A stretch of DNA of 64,000 nt from Armatimonadota bacterium (GCA_016235455.1 JACRKZ010000067.1:62001-126000); one strand, 5' to 3'; counted from the stretch's first letter, positions 1 through 9,525 are shown. The notes: generated by a model not told the origin, from the sequence alone. A program made the numbers and translations.

Positions 1-72
1 ATCGGCCGTAGTCTGGGGGGAACTTCGGAGGTCAGGGCGCCGGTCCAACCTCGCAGAGCCGGGAGAAGGTCG

Positions 73-1179
73 TTGAAGCGCGCGGTCAGGTTCGCCATCT
101 TGACGGTGATGGCGACGGCAACGGTAACACTTGTGTGGGCCAGGCCCTGGGCATGGCAGCCGATCCGCCAGGCCCAGACCGGGCGTCTGCTGCATCGGGC
201 CTGGCTGGGCCCGTGGCGACCCGTCCCGGCCGACGCTCCCGAGCCTGACGGTGCCGTGGACCGCCTCGTGCTCGCAGGCGTGACTCTGCCGCAAGCCGAT
301 TTCCGCCACTGGCGCATGAGCAACGCCCAGTTCGCCAATAGCAACCTGCCGTGGGCCAACGGCGAACGGCTCACGCTCTGGTACAGCCGGCTGGCCCATG
401 TGCGGCTGGTCGCCGCGCAACTGGACCACGCTCGCCTCTCGCATGTGGAGATCTCGGACAGCAACCTGCGCGGGGCCAAGGCGCGCGGCGCCTACCTGTC
501 CAATAGCCAGCTCCTCCGCGTGGACTTGCGCGAGGCCGACCTGCGCGGCGCGGCAGTGCAGCAGACGGACATGCTGGGCCCGGTGGACCTGCGCGACGCC
601 GACCTGCGCGGCGCGGTCTTCGCCGATGCCGACATGCGCCTCGCGCGGCTCGACGGCGCACGGATGGAGGGCGCGCGGTACCTGGGCAACACGCGCTGGC
701 CCGCCGGCTTCGACCCGGCGAGCCGTGGCATGCGCGACGGCCAGGAGGAGCAGGAGCGCCGCCGGCCGTCGTCGCGACAGCAACTGAGCCTGCCGCCGAA
801 CAGCAGCGCCGCCGTGCTCACCGATGTCGCGCCGCAGGCCGAGTTGGACGGCTACCAGTTCTTCAGCGCCGACCTGGGTCGCGCCCTGCTGCGCGGCGCG
901 TCGCTGCGCGACTCCGTGCTGTGCTATGCCACGCTGCACGCAGCCGATCTGCGCGATACCGATCTGCGCCGCGCCAACCTGACCGGAGTCGACCTGACCG
1001 GCGCCGACCTGACCGGCGCACGCCTGGACGGCGCCGTGCTCGATGGCTGCTCCTGGGACTCGCGGACACGCTGGCCCGAAGGGTTCCAACCGCCCCACGC
1101 ACTGGCTCGCGACGAGACACAATCCATCAGCCAGGCCAGTATGGGTAACACGACGCGGGTAGACAGCCGGACACCGTGA
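73..1179 (+). CDS. Exported pentapeptide-repeat protein (copy 1)
   Basis: A 368-residue protein with an N-terminal hydrophobic segment (residues about 5-22), so probably exported or membrane-anchored. Two blocks of A(D/N)LxG-type pentapeptides (about 70-205 and 255-335) form right-handed quadrilateral beta-helix folds. Each block ends in a TRWPxGF motif, and a charged linker rich in E, R and S separates them. The TTG start is chosen because GGGAGAAGG lies 3 nt upstream and no closer ATG precedes the hydrophobic segment. The next gene is a paralog with the same layout, so this looks like a tandem duplication. Pentapeptide families include gyrase-mimicking proteins, but those are cytoplasmic; the export signal argues for a structural or envelope role. 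The exact function is unknown. Confidence 0.85.
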   Translation: MKRAVRFAILTVMATATVTLVWARPWAWQPIRQAQTGRLLHRAWLGPWRPVPADAPEPDGAVDRLVLAGVTLPQADFRHWRMSNAQFANSNLPWANGERLTLWYSRLAHVRLVAAQLDHARLSHVEISDSNLRGAKARGAYLSNSQLLRVDLREADLRGAAVQQTDMLGPVDLRDADLRGAVFADADMRLARLDGARMEGARYLGNTRWPAGFDPASRGMRDGQEEQERRRPSSRQQLSLPPNSSAAVLTDVAPQAELDGYQFFSADLGRALLRGASLRDSVLCYATLHAADLRDTDLRRANLTGVDLTGADLTGARLDGAVLDGCSWDSRTRWPEGFQPPHALARDETQSISQASMGNTTRVDSRTP

Positions 1180-1298
1180 CGGTAAGATCGTCATTAAGTA
1201 TCGTGTTACAACCTGGTCCATCTGGGTAAGCCTCCATCAGGTGTAGTCGAGGGCAACCGAGTTGCCTCTGTGGCTACATCAGAGCAGCGGGGCGAGCC

Positions 1299-2426
1299 AT
1301 GGCCAGGCTACGACGTTGGTGCGCATGGGTCACGGTGATCTTGTGTGTCGCAGCCCTCGGTTGGGCGCGGCCGTGGGCGGCCGCGCCGGTGCGCCAGCGG
1401 GGCACGGGCCGCGTTCTGGCCAGGATGCGGCTGACGCCGTGGCGCCGCGTGACTGGCGCTGTGGTCTATCGCGCGCCGGCGGTGCGCCGCCTGCGCGCCA
1501 AGGACCTGGTCCTGGCCAACGCCGACCTGACGCACTGGCACCTGGAGCAGGCCCAACTCGACCGATCGAGACTGGCCTTTGCCGACGCCCGTGGCATGAC
1601 TCTGTGGCACAGCCGCTTGCAGGATGTCCGGTTGGTGGGCGCCATCCTCGACGGCACGCGGCTGCATCGCGTTGATCTGACCGGCGTCAGTCTGCGCCGC
1701 GCGCGGTGCCGCAACATGGTCATCAGCTACGGCCGCTGGCGCGATGTCGATCTGCGTGGCGCCGACTTGCGCGATGCGGCATTGCACGAAGTCGTGTTCG
1801 AGCCGGGTGTCGACCTGCGCGGCGCGGACCTGCGCGGCGCCACACTGGCCGGAGTCGACCTGCGACACGCGCGGATGGACGGGGTCCAGCTTGCCGGCGC
1901 CAGGCTCACCGTGGGCACCAGGCTACCCACCAGTTGCCCCATGCCAGGCCTGGCTCAAGCCGTGTCAGCGGCTGAGCGCGCCGCATCCCGAATGGCCGTC
2001 TCGTCCTGTTGGGCGCTTGGGCCCACCGACAGCGCCGCGCGCCTGGTCCAGCTGCAGCCGGGCGCCGACCTGCGTGGCTACCAGATCGTCGGCGCCGAGT
2101 TGCTGGCGGCACGGCTGCGCGGCGCCGACCTGCGTGGCAGCGCCTTGTGCTTCTCGATCCTTCCCAACGCCGACCTGCGCCAGGCCGACCTGAGCGGCGC
2201 CAACCTGACCGGAGCTAGCCTGACCGGTGCGCGGCTGACCGGCGCCAACCTGTCGGGCAGCGACCTCAGCGGCGCCAACCTGGTCTACGCGGACCTCGAG
2301 GGGGCCATCCTGGCGGGCTGTCGCTACGACTCGTCGACCGTCTGGCCCTCGGGCTTCACGCCGCCCATCGGCGCCGACGGCGGCTCCCGCAGTGTCGCCC
2401 AGGCCAGCAGCAGCACCGCCAGCTGA
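1299..2426 (+). CDS. Exported pentapeptide-repeat protein (copy 2)
   Basis: A 375-residue paralog of the preceding gene: hydrophobic N-terminus (about 8-24, ending in GWARPWA as in copy 1), a first pentapeptide block (about 70-205), a linker, and a second block (about 250-345) with classic ADLRGADL and ANLTGASL units. It ends with the same TVWPSGF motif. The second block is more regular than in copy 1. The last 103 bases overlap the 3' end of the convergent MFS gene. Because the WPSGF motif lies inside the overlap, the C-terminus looks genuine. No specific function can be assigned. Confidence 0.85.
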   Translation: MARLRRWCAWVTVILCVAALGWARPWAAAPVRQRGTGRVLARMRLTPWRRVTGAVVYRAPAVRRLRAKDLVLANADLTHWHLEQAQLDRSRLAFADARGMTLWHSRLQDVRLVGAILDGTRLHRVDLTGVSLRRARCRNMVISYGRWRDVDLRGADLRDAALHEVVFEPGVDLRGADLRGATLAGVDLRHARMDGVQLAGARLTVGTRLPTSCPMPGLAQAVSAAERAASRMAVSSCWALGPTDSAARLVQLQPGADLRGYQIVGAELLAARLRGADLRGSALCFSILPNADLRQADLSGANLTGASLTGARLTGANLSGSDLSGANLVYADLEGAILAGCRYDSSTVWPSGFTPPIGADGGSRSVAQASSSTAS

Positions 2427-3586
2427 ATGATCGCCGCGGCCCCGTAGGCCGCGTGGATGCCGTGCAGGCCGAGCAAGCCCGGTCCGCCGGTGGTGACCTT
2501 GCTGATCCGGCCAGCCAGCAGATTGCCCAGCACCCCGCCGACACCGGTGACCAGACCGGCGTTGAGCGTCTGGCCCGTGGCGCGCAGGGGGAGTGGCACC
2601 AGCCGCGACAAGTAGCCCATGGTGGCCAGGTGCACCGCCGCGAAGCCGAGCGCGTGCAAGGGCTGGAAGCACCACAGCACCACCATCGGTGAGAGCGGGA
2701 AGCAGAACGCGGTCAGCCGGATGAGCCGGCCGGCGAAGCCCCACAGCATGAGTGTACGCAGCGACACGCGAGACAGCAGCCACGGCGCCGCGGCCAGCAT
2801 GGCCACCTCAGCCAGCACCCCCATCGACCAGTAGGCGCCCTTCAGCCGGTCGGAGACACCGATGCTCTGCAGGTAGAGGCTGAGGAACAGGTAGTACGAC
2901 TGGTTGGCGATCCAGCTCACCAGCAGCAGCGCCAGCAACCACTTGTAGCTCGGCAGGGCCAGCACGGCGCGCACGTGGCCGCCATCCAGCGGTTCATGCG
3001 CCTCGCCGTGGGTTTCGGGCATGTGCATGGCCCGCACCGACAGCAGCAGAGAAGTCAGGCTGAAGGCGATGAACACGGGGAACAGCCGCCGCAGCGGGTC
3101 TGATGTCTGCTCGTCGGCCAGCAGCAGCGGAATGATGGTGGCCGCCACCATGAAACCCAGCGAGCCCCACAGCCGAACGCGGCCATAGGTGCGGCCGTCG
3201 CTGTCGCCACGCGCGTGCAGCGCATCGAGGAAGAACGTATCGATGAGCGGAATGAGCGGCGACCGGCACAGGTAAAACACCACCACCACCGGGATCAGCG
3301 CCCACACGCGGGCGGGCATGACCCACAGCAGCGGGAAGCAGATGGCCAGCCCCAGCGAGAGCCGCGCCACCAGCCGGCCCTTGCGGCCCAGGCGGTCGGC
3401 CAGCGGCCCCCAGACCAGCGCCGAGACGATGACGCACAGACTGCCCACGGCCTCCAGCACGCCGATGGTCCAGTCGTCGAAACCACGACGATGGTAGAAC
3501 AGCGTCAGGTAGGTGACGTGCAGCGCAAACCCGGCGAACAGCCAGAAATAGAGCTGAGCATACGAAGCCAGACTGGTCAGCGGCAC
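2324..3586 (-). CDS. MFS transporter (MFS_1-like/HcaT-type permease)
   Basis: A 420-residue, 12-helix major facilitator protein. The cytoplasmic loop 2-3 motif is visible as GPLADRLGRKGR (about residue 60). An RTYGRVRLWGSLGF segment (about 131-145) is typical of the nucleoside/3-phenylpropionate permease branch (MFS_1_like). It is likely a proton-coupled uptake system in the inner membrane; the substrate cannot be read from sequence. The last 25 or so residues are a hydrophilic tail encoded in the region that overlaps the convergent pentapeptide gene. It lies downstream of another MFS gene on the same strand, with a gap of about 130 bases. Confidence 0.85.
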   Translation of the reverse strand: MPLTSLASYAQLYFWLFAGFALHVTYLTLFYHRRGFDDWTIGVLEAVGSLCVIVSALVWGPLADRLGRKGRLVARLSLGLAICFPLLWVMPARVWALIPVVVVFYLCRSPLIPLIDTFFLDALHARGDSDGRTYGRVRLWGSLGFMVAATIIPLLLADEQTSDPLRRLFPVFIAFSLTSLLLSVRAMHMPETHGEAHEPLDGGHVRAVLALPSYKWLLALLLVSWIANQSYYLFLSLYLQSIGVSDRLKGAYWSMGVLAEVAMLAAAPWLLSRVSLRTLMLWGFAGRLIRLTAFCFPLSPMVVLWCFQPLHALGFAAVHLATMGYLSRLVPLPLRATGQTLNAGLVTGVGGVLGNLLAGRISKVTTGGPGLLGLHGIHAAYGAAAIIQLAVLLLAWATLREPPSAPMGGVKPEGQTVDES

Positions 3587-3719
3587 GGCAGATCACCTGG
3601 TAGGAACACGGCGAGCCCGCCGACCTCGAGAGGAGCGGCGGGCTCGTGGAGTTGGTCAGAGTACGCCCTGGGGCGGTCGCGCAGCCCGTTCGAACAGGCT
3701 CCGCGACCGCTCATGCGGC

Positions 3720-4994
3720 TCAGTGACCCCCGTTGCCTTCGATCTTGCCTTCGTCCTTGAAGAACAGGAGGAAGACGACCATGACGATGGCAGCAAAGCC
3801 CGCCAGCGGCCACCAGAACGTCGGCCACTGGCCCAGCGAGGCCGCGGTGCCCTTGTCGACGTTGGCGAAGACCGTCGCCGAGAACTTGGAGATGACCATG
3901 GCGCCGATCCACATGCCGATGCCCTGGGTGAACAGGATGTTCATGCCCTGGCACTGACCGCGGACGTTGCTGGGCGTGCTGTTGTCCACGTAGATCTGGC
4001 CGGTGACGAAGAAGAAGTCGTAGCACACGCCATGGAGCGCGATACCGATGGTCACCAGCGCCAGGCCGAAGCTCCCCATCGGCGCACCGATGGCGAACAG
4101 CACGTAGCGCGTGATCCAGGCGGCGATGCCGATGAAGATCAGCTTCTTGACGCCAAGCTTGCGCAGGAACCAGGCCATGGCGAACATCATGCCGGCCTCG
4201 AAGAAGGTGCCGATGTTCTGCAAGGCGGTGGTCTTGACCACCCCCATGGCGACCAACTGGAGCTGCAACATCGAGTAGTAGGCAGCCAGCGGGATGCAGA
4301 CCAGGAACGAGCAGAGGATGAAGACCAGGAACGACGGGTTCTTCATCTGCGCCCAGGCGTCCATGAACAGCAGCGAGCGGGTGTCGACCGGCTGGCCCTT
4401 CTTGGGCGCGGGCGTGGCCGGCAGGCTCAGGCAGAGCAGGCCGAGCAGGACCCCAGCGCCGCCGGCCAGGTAGAACTGGACCGCCGACTTGTTGCCCTCA
4501 TGGAAGCAGAAGGCCAGGACAAAACCGGCGATGATCCAGCCGATGGTGCCCCACATGCGGACGCGCGGGAACTGGATGCTGCCCTCGGGCAGGTGGTGGA
4601 ACGAGAGGCTGGCGGTCAGGCCCAGGGTGGGCATGTAGCACAGCATGTGGATGAAGATCAGGACGATGAACGCCACGCCCTGCGACATGCCGAAGACCGG
4701 CCCGGTGATGTGCGGCATGGCAAACATGACCAGACCGCCGATGAAGAACAGGGCGGCGAGGACCTTCTCCATGTTGAAGAAGCGGTCCACGATCAGGCCC
4801 ATGAGAATCGGCGTCACGATGGCCGACAACGGACCAGCGCCATAGGCCATGGCCACGTTCTTGTCCATGCCATGCGCGTTCATGTAGACGCCGACCGACA
4901 GGTACCAGGCGCCCCACATGAAGAACTGGAGAAACAACATCGCCGACAGCTTGAGGATGATGTTCCCGCCGCCGGCCCCTTCTTGCTTAGCCAT
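3720..4994 (-). CDS. MFS nucleoside:H+ symporter family permease
   Basis: A 424-residue, 12-TM permease. It has the nucleoside:H+ symporter family pattern: LQFFMWGAWYLSVGVYM near the N-terminus and FPRVRMWGTIGWIIAGF near residue 145, plus HGVCYDFFFVTGQIYVD in the C-terminal half. These resemble NupG/XapB relatives that are common beside Gfo/Idh oxidoreductases in glycan-using bacteria, where the substrate may be a sugar or keto-sugar rather than a nucleoside. The ATG at 4994 is preferred over an in-frame TTG two codons earlier because an AAGGG element lies at useful spacing. It is divergent from the broken Gfo/Idh gene, which supports a shared catabolic role. Confidence 0.85.
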   Translation of the reverse strand: MAKQEGAGGGNIILKLSAMLFLQFFMWGAWYLSVGVYMNAHGMDKNVAMAYGAGPLSAIVTPILMGLIVDRFFNMEKVLAALFFIGGLVMFAMPHITGPVFGMSQGVAFIVLIFIHMLCYMPTLGLTASLSFHHLPEGSIQFPRVRMWGTIGWIIAGFVLAFCFHEGNKSAVQFYLAGGAGVLLGLLCLSLPATPAPKKGQPVDTRSLLFMDAWAQMKNPSFLVFILCSFLVCIPLAAYYSMLQLQLVAMGVVKTTALQNIGTFFEAGMMFAMAWFLRKLGVKKLIFIGIAAWITRYVLFAIGAPMGSFGLALVTIGIALHGVCYDFFFVTGQIYVDNSTPSNVRGQCQGMNILFTQGIGMWIGAMVISKFSATVFANVDKGTAASLGQWPTFWWPLAGFAAIVMVVFLLFFKDEGKIEGNGGH

Positions 4995-5111
4995 GCCCAA
5001 TCCCTTCTTTCCCAGGCCCCGCGCAGCCCCCGCGTACGCCGCCCGGATGCATCCGGTAGCCTACCACAGCCCAGCCGAGACGTGCAATGAGACGCGCCTC
5101 AGCTTCTCACA

Positions 5112-5138
5112 TTGCCGGCCCAGTGCCTGTGCTATACT
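5112..5138 (+). promoter_or_regulatory. Possible sigma70 promoter for the Gfo/Idh-DUF1080 operon
   Basis: TTGCCG (5112-5117), a 15-nt spacer and TATACT (5133-5138). The -10 is good; the spacer is short. It lies in the roughly 275-bp divergent gap between the MFS gene and the Gfo/Idh gene. Confidence 0.4.
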
Positions 5139-5270
5139 GCGCCGCTGAGGACAACGTCCTCGGGGGCTGCGCCGGACGAGACGATGTGGAGCTGTGGGCA
5201 GGAGGAGCCCGCGGAGCCGCGAACCAGTCTCGTGTCCTTGGATAACGAGGAGCGAATCGGGAGCCTCCAG

Positions 5271-6481
5271 ATGCCAGACTCGAATGTGACCCGACGCACT
5301 TTCCTAGGCCAAAGCCTGGGAACCGCGGCGGCCGTGTCAACCTTCTCCATCGTGCCCAGCCGAGTCCTTGCCCAGTCGCCAGCCGACAAGCTGACTCACG
5401 CCATCATCGGCGTAGGCGGCATGGGCAGTGGCCATATCGACTACGTCAACGCCGACCGCTCGGTCCTGGTGGCCGTCGCCGACTGCGACAAAGGGCGCAT
5501 GGAAGGCGCGGTGGCCAAGGCCAAGGGCAACCGCCACACCTCCTGCCGCGGCTACACCGACTTCCGCGAGATGCTCGACAAAGAGAAGATCGACATCTGC
5601 CACATCGCCACGCCGCCGCACTGGCACGCGCTGGCCTCGGTCATGGCCCTCGACGCGGGCTGCGACGTGTGGTGCGAGAAGCCCATGACCCACCACATCG
5701 GCGAAGGCTCGCCGGTGATCGAAGCCGTGCGCCGCAACGGCCGCGTCTTCCGACTCAACACCTGGTTCCGACTCAACAGCGGGTTCTACGGGCTGGGCAC
5801 CGATGGTCGGGCCGCACGGATCTCAAGCCCGAACCCGTACCCGCGGGCTTCGACTACGACATGTGGTTGGGACCGGCGCCCTACAAGCCGTATAGCGCCC
5901 ACCGCACGCACGGCACGTTCCGTGGCTACTGGGACTACGATGGCGGCGGCCTGGGCGACATGGGCCAGCACTACCTCGACCCGGTGCAGTACTTCCTCGG
6001 CAAGGACAACGAGAGCCCGGTCGAGATCCAGGCCTGGGCGCCGTACCCCGTGCATCCCGATGCCTGCGGCTCCTGGTACCAGGTCGAGATGACCTACGCC
6101 GACGGCTGCAAGATCATCCTCGAGGCCGATGTGGTGCCGGACGAAAACTCGGTGACCCGTGGCAAGCCCTACATCGAAGGCCCCAAGGGCAAGGTCTGGC
6201 CGGGCTTCCGGCTGGATCCGCCGGAGCTGCGCGATGCGCTGGCCAACCTGCCCGACCCGGAGCCGATGATCCAGGACTTCGAAGAGTCGGTGCGCACGCG
6301 CAAGCCGTTCGGCCTCAACGAGGTCAACGGCCACCGCAGCTGCACGCTGATCAACCTGGCCAACGCCGCCATCCGCACCGGGCGCAAGCTGCGCTTCGAC
6401 TCGGCGACCATGCGCTTTGTGGGCGATGACGAGGCCAACCGCCTCATCGACCAGCCCTACCGCGCACCGTGGCACCTGTGA
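5271..6481 (+). pseudogene. Tat-exported Gfo/Idh/MocA oxidoreductase, broken by internal deletion and frameshift
   Basis: Two reading frames together make one protein. Frame A (ATG 5271) encodes a twin-arginine signal (TRRTFLGQ), the Rossmann GVGGMGSGHIDY dinucleotide loop and the catalytic CEKPMTHH segment, and is good until FYGLGTDG near 5800. It then runs out of frame to 6092. The family sequence resumes in frame +2 at GRTDLKPEPVPAGFDYDMWLG (from about 5808) and continues through DYDGGGLGDMGQHYLDPVQY to the stop at 6481. From memory of the family, roughly 35-45 residues between these points are missing, so this is a deletion of non-triplet length rather than a one-base slip. Either the gene is dead or the assembly lost a segment. 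Secreted members oxidise sugars or glycosides with a tightly bound NAD(P). The product would act with the DUF1080 protein downstream. Confidence 0.8.
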
Positions 6482-6501
6482 GCCGGAAAGGACTCGCTTC
6501 C

Positions 6502-9500
6502 ATGCGACGCCGACTACTGACTTTGACCGCGGGTCTGCTGCTCAGCCTGACCTGCGCCTTCGGCCAGGCCCTTGATCTGGCCAAGCAACTGCCCATCAAC
6601 AACGCCAAGGACCCGCAAGCCTCGATGGACGCGAGCTGGAAGGTCCTGGGCGAACTGGCCAAGCTGGGCGCCGATGCCGTCAAGCAACTGAGCGCCGCGC
6701 AGGGCACGGCCGATGAGGCCAAGGCCTACTTCGCGCTCAACGGCCTGCGCACCTACGCCATGCGGCCCGGCGGCGACGCCGACCGCGCCGCCGTCGAGAG
6801 CGGCCTGCTCGACCAGATCAAGGCCAAGACCGACGCCGACCAGCGCAACCGCCTGATCCAGCTGCTGCAGTACCTGGCCACCGACAAGTCGGTGCCGGAG
6901 ATGGCGCCGCTGCTGGCCAACGACGACGCCAACGACTATGCCGTGCGCGTGCTGGCTTCGCTGGCCACGCCGGCCGCCAAGGCCGCGCTCGTCAAGGGCC
7001 AGGCTGGGCTCAAGGGCCGGCCGTTGGCCAATGTGGTGCGGGCGTTGGGCGAACTGGGCATCAAGGAGGCCAACGCCGCCATCCTGCCGCTGGCCACCTC
7101 CGATGACGCCGCGGTCAAGGCCGCCGCGCTCTACTCGCTGGCCATGCTGGGCGATGCCGCCAGCCGCGACACGCTGGTCAAGGCCGCCGACGCCGCGGGC
7201 AAGCTGGAACGCGCGGGCAACACCGCGCTGCTGCTGCGCTGGGCCGCTCGGGCTGGCGAGGCCGGTGCCGCCGCCGCGCGTGACCTGATCAAGGCGCGCG
7301 CCGCGGAGCCCAACACCGTCGTCGACGCCAACCTGGCCCTGCTCGGCGCGCTGGGCGACAAGGGCCTGCCCGAGTTCATCGCCGCGCTGGACACCCCGAA
7401 CCAGCAGGTGCGCGATGGTCTGCTGGCCGGCAGCGGCACGGTCGCCGGCGCGGCCATGTCCGACGCCCTGGTGGCCAAGCTCGACAGCGCCAAGCCCGAG
7501 CTGAAGGCCGCCATCCTGCGCACGCTGGGCAAGCGCGGTGCGCCGCAGGCCGCGGCCGCGCTGCGGACTGCCCTCAACGACGCCGACAAGTCGGTGGCGC
7601 TGGCCGCCATCGACGCCGCCGCCTGGCTGCTGCCCGCGGGGCCCGGCATCCTGCTGACCGCCATGGGCGGCGACCAGCCCGACCTCATCGCCGCCGCCGG
7701 CACGCAGCTCGCGCGCCTCGGCGACGAGCAGGCCGTGCGGGCGCTGGTCCTGACCATTCGCTCGGCCAACAACACGGCACAGGCCAAGCGCTACCTGGGC
7801 CGCCTGGGTCAGGCCGGTGGCGGAGCCGCCTGGCGCGTGCTAGGCATCTTCGTGACCGACCCGATCCTCGGGCCAGACGCCGCCGCGGCCGTGGCCACGG
7901 CGCTCACGCCCCGGCCCAACACCAAGCCGGCGCTGACCGCCGACAACCGCAAGACCGCCGAGCTGGCCGCCGCGGTAGCCACGGACCCCGCCGCCAAGGC
8001 CAAGCTGGCCGCGCTGGTGGGCGGTGGCGGCGGACCGGCCAAGGACACCAACCTGGCGCTCAACAAGCCGGTCTTCGAGAGCGGCGACCATGAGGCCGAC
8101 CAGGTGCCCGAGAATGCCGTCGACGGCAAGTTCGACGACCCGGGCGTGGGCTGGTGGACGCCGGGCCCGGCCAGCATCACCGTCAACCTGCAGAACGTCT
8201 ACCGCATCGACCGCGTCAAGGTCTACACCTACTGGCTGGACGGCCGCTCCTATCAGTACACGGTCGACATCTCAATGGACAACAAGTCCTGGTCGCCGGT
8301 GGCCGACCGCAGCAAGAACACCGACGCCTCCACGAGCAAGGGTGACGAGATCACCTTCCCGGCCACCGACGCCAAGTTCGTGCGGCTGAACATGCTCAAG
8401 AACACGGCCAACGCCTCGATGCACGTGGTCGAGTTCCAGGTCTTCCCGGTCGGCGCGGCGGCCGCGCCGGCGGTGGCGGGCAAGAGCCTGGCCGAGGGCA
8501 AGCCGGTTACCGGTGAGCCGGCCGCCGAGGCCGACAACACGCCCGAACGCGCCGTGGACGGCCTGTCGGACAACACCGACCAGGGCTGGTGGGCCGGCGG
8601 CACGCCGGCCACGCTGACCGTCGACCTGAAGGACACCTTCAAGATCGACACCACCCAGGTCTGGTTCTACTGGGGCAATGAGCGCTCCTATCAGTGGAAG
8701 GTGGAGACGAGCAAGGACGGCAAGGAGTGGACCCTGGCCGCCGACCGCACCGCCAACACCGAGAACACCAGCGACAAGGGCTTCATCGACACCTTCAAGA
8801 CGGTCGAAGCCCGCTATGTGCGGCTGGTGGTGACCAAGAACAGCGCCAATCCCAGCTCGCATGTGGTCGAGTTCAAGGTCTTCGCCGAGGGTACCGGGCC
8901 CAAGGCCGCGCCGGTGGTTCCGCCGCGCGTGGTCGAGGCCCCCAAGCCCGACGCCGACGGCTACCAGAACCTGCTGTACGACAAGGATCTGGGCGCCAGC
9001 GGCTGGGTCGGCTCGACCAAGGGCTACGAACTGGATGACCAGGGCGTGTTGCACTGCATCAAGAACCAGGGCGGCAACCTGCTGACGGCCAAGGAGTACG
9101 GCGACTTCAGCTTCCGGTTCGAGTTCAAGCTGACGCCGGGCGCCAACAACGGCGTGGGCATTCGCACGCCGGTGGGCGTCAATGCGGCCTACGGTGGCAT
9201 GGAGATCCAGATCCTGGACGACCGCCACCCGATGTACAAGGACCTCCACGACTACCAGGCCCACGGCAGCGTCTACGGTGTCGTGCCGGCCAAGCGCGAC
9301 CTGCTCAAGCCGGTGGGCGAGTGGAACGCCGAGGAGATCATCTGCCAGGGCACGAAGATCAAGATCATCGTCAACGGCCAGGTCGCCGTGGATGCCGATC
9401 TGAAGGACTGCAAGCCCGTGGACGGCCAGCAGCACCCTGGCTTGCTGAACCCCAAGGGCCACGTCGGCTTCCTGGGTCACACCGATGAGCTCTGGTTCCG

Positions 9501-9525
9501 CAACGTGAAGATCAAGGAGCTGTAA
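6502..9525 (+). CDS. Secreted HEAT-repeat, two F5/8C domains, DUF1080 (3-keto-disaccharide hydrolase) protein
   Basis: A 1007-residue exported protein. The ATG at 6502 follows GGAAAGGA by 9 nt and gives a clean signal peptide (MRRRLLTLTAGLLLSLTCAFG). Residues about 30-500 are alanine-rich HEAT/armadillo helices. Residues about 514-650 and 660-795 are two F5/8-type-C (discoidin/CBM32-like) modules, each with the NLALNKPV or equivalent start and the GWW and YQxxVxxSxD cores. Residues about 819-1007 are a DUF1080 jelly roll (GDFSFRFEFKL, NNGVGIRTP, GGMEIQILDD). DUF1080 enzymes are known or proposed to cleave 3-keto-glycosides made by Gfo/Idh oxidoreductases. It starts 20 nt after the broken Gfo/Idh gene, so the two are probably co-transcribed. 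The four-part fusion is unusual; function beyond glycan binding and hydrolysis is inferred. Confidence 0.85.
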   Translation: MRRRLLTLTAGLLLSLTCAFGQALDLAKQLPINNAKDPQASMDASWKVLGELAKLGADAVKQLSAAQGTADEAKAYFALNGLRTYAMRPGGDADRAAVESGLLDQIKAKTDADQRNRLIQLLQYLATDKSVPEMAPLLANDDANDYAVRVLASLATPAAKAALVKGQAGLKGRPLANVVRALGELGIKEANAAILPLATSDDAAVKAAALYSLAMLGDAASRDTLVKAADAAGKLERAGNTALLLRWAARAGEAGAAAARDLIKARAAEPNTVVDANLALLGALGDKGLPEFIAALDTPNQQVRDGLLAGSGTVAGAAMSDALVAKLDSAKPELKAAILRTLGKRGAPQAAAALRTALNDADKSVALAAIDAAAWLLPAGPGILLTAMGGDQPDLIAAAGTQLARLGDEQAVRALVLTIRSANNTAQAKRYLGRLGQAGGGAAWRVLGIFVTDPILGPDAAAAVATALTPRPNTKPALTADNRKTAELAAAVATDPAAKAKLAALVGGGGGPAKDTNLALNKPVFESGDHEADQVPENAVDGKFDDPGVGWWTPGPASITVNLQNVYRIDRVKVYTYWLDGRSYQYTVDISMDNKSWSPVADRSKNTDASTSKGDEITFPATDAKFVRLNMLKNTANASMHVVEFQVFPVGAAAAPAVAGKSLAEGKPVTGEPAAEADNTPERAVDGLSDNTDQGWWAGGTPATLTVDLKDTFKIDTTQVWFYWGNERSYQWKVETSKDGKEWTLAADRTANTENTSDKGFIDTFKTVEARYVRLVVTKNSANPSSHVVEFKVFAEGTGPKAAPVVPPRVVEAPKPDADGYQNLLYDKDLGASGWVGSTKGYELDDQGVLHCIKNQGGNLLTAKEYGDFSFRFEFKLTPGANNGVGIRTPVGVNAAYGGMEIQILDDRHPMYKDLHDYQAHGSVYGVVPAKRDLLKPVGEWNAEEIICQGTKIKIIVNGQVAVDADLKDCKPVDGQQHPGLLNPKGHVGFLGHTDELWFRNVKIKEL

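Noticed and set aside
1144..1209. GTAACACGA...TCGTGTTAC inverted repeat spanning the end of the first pentapeptide gene
   Set aside because: Only 9 bp with a 48-nt loop and no second copy; may be chance or a weak terminator.
3723..5090. 455-residue open frame antisense to the MFS gene
   Set aside because: It is a GC-driven shadow with His/Asp/Glu/Arg-rich low-complexity sequence and no domain; the minus-strand MFS gene is unmistakable.
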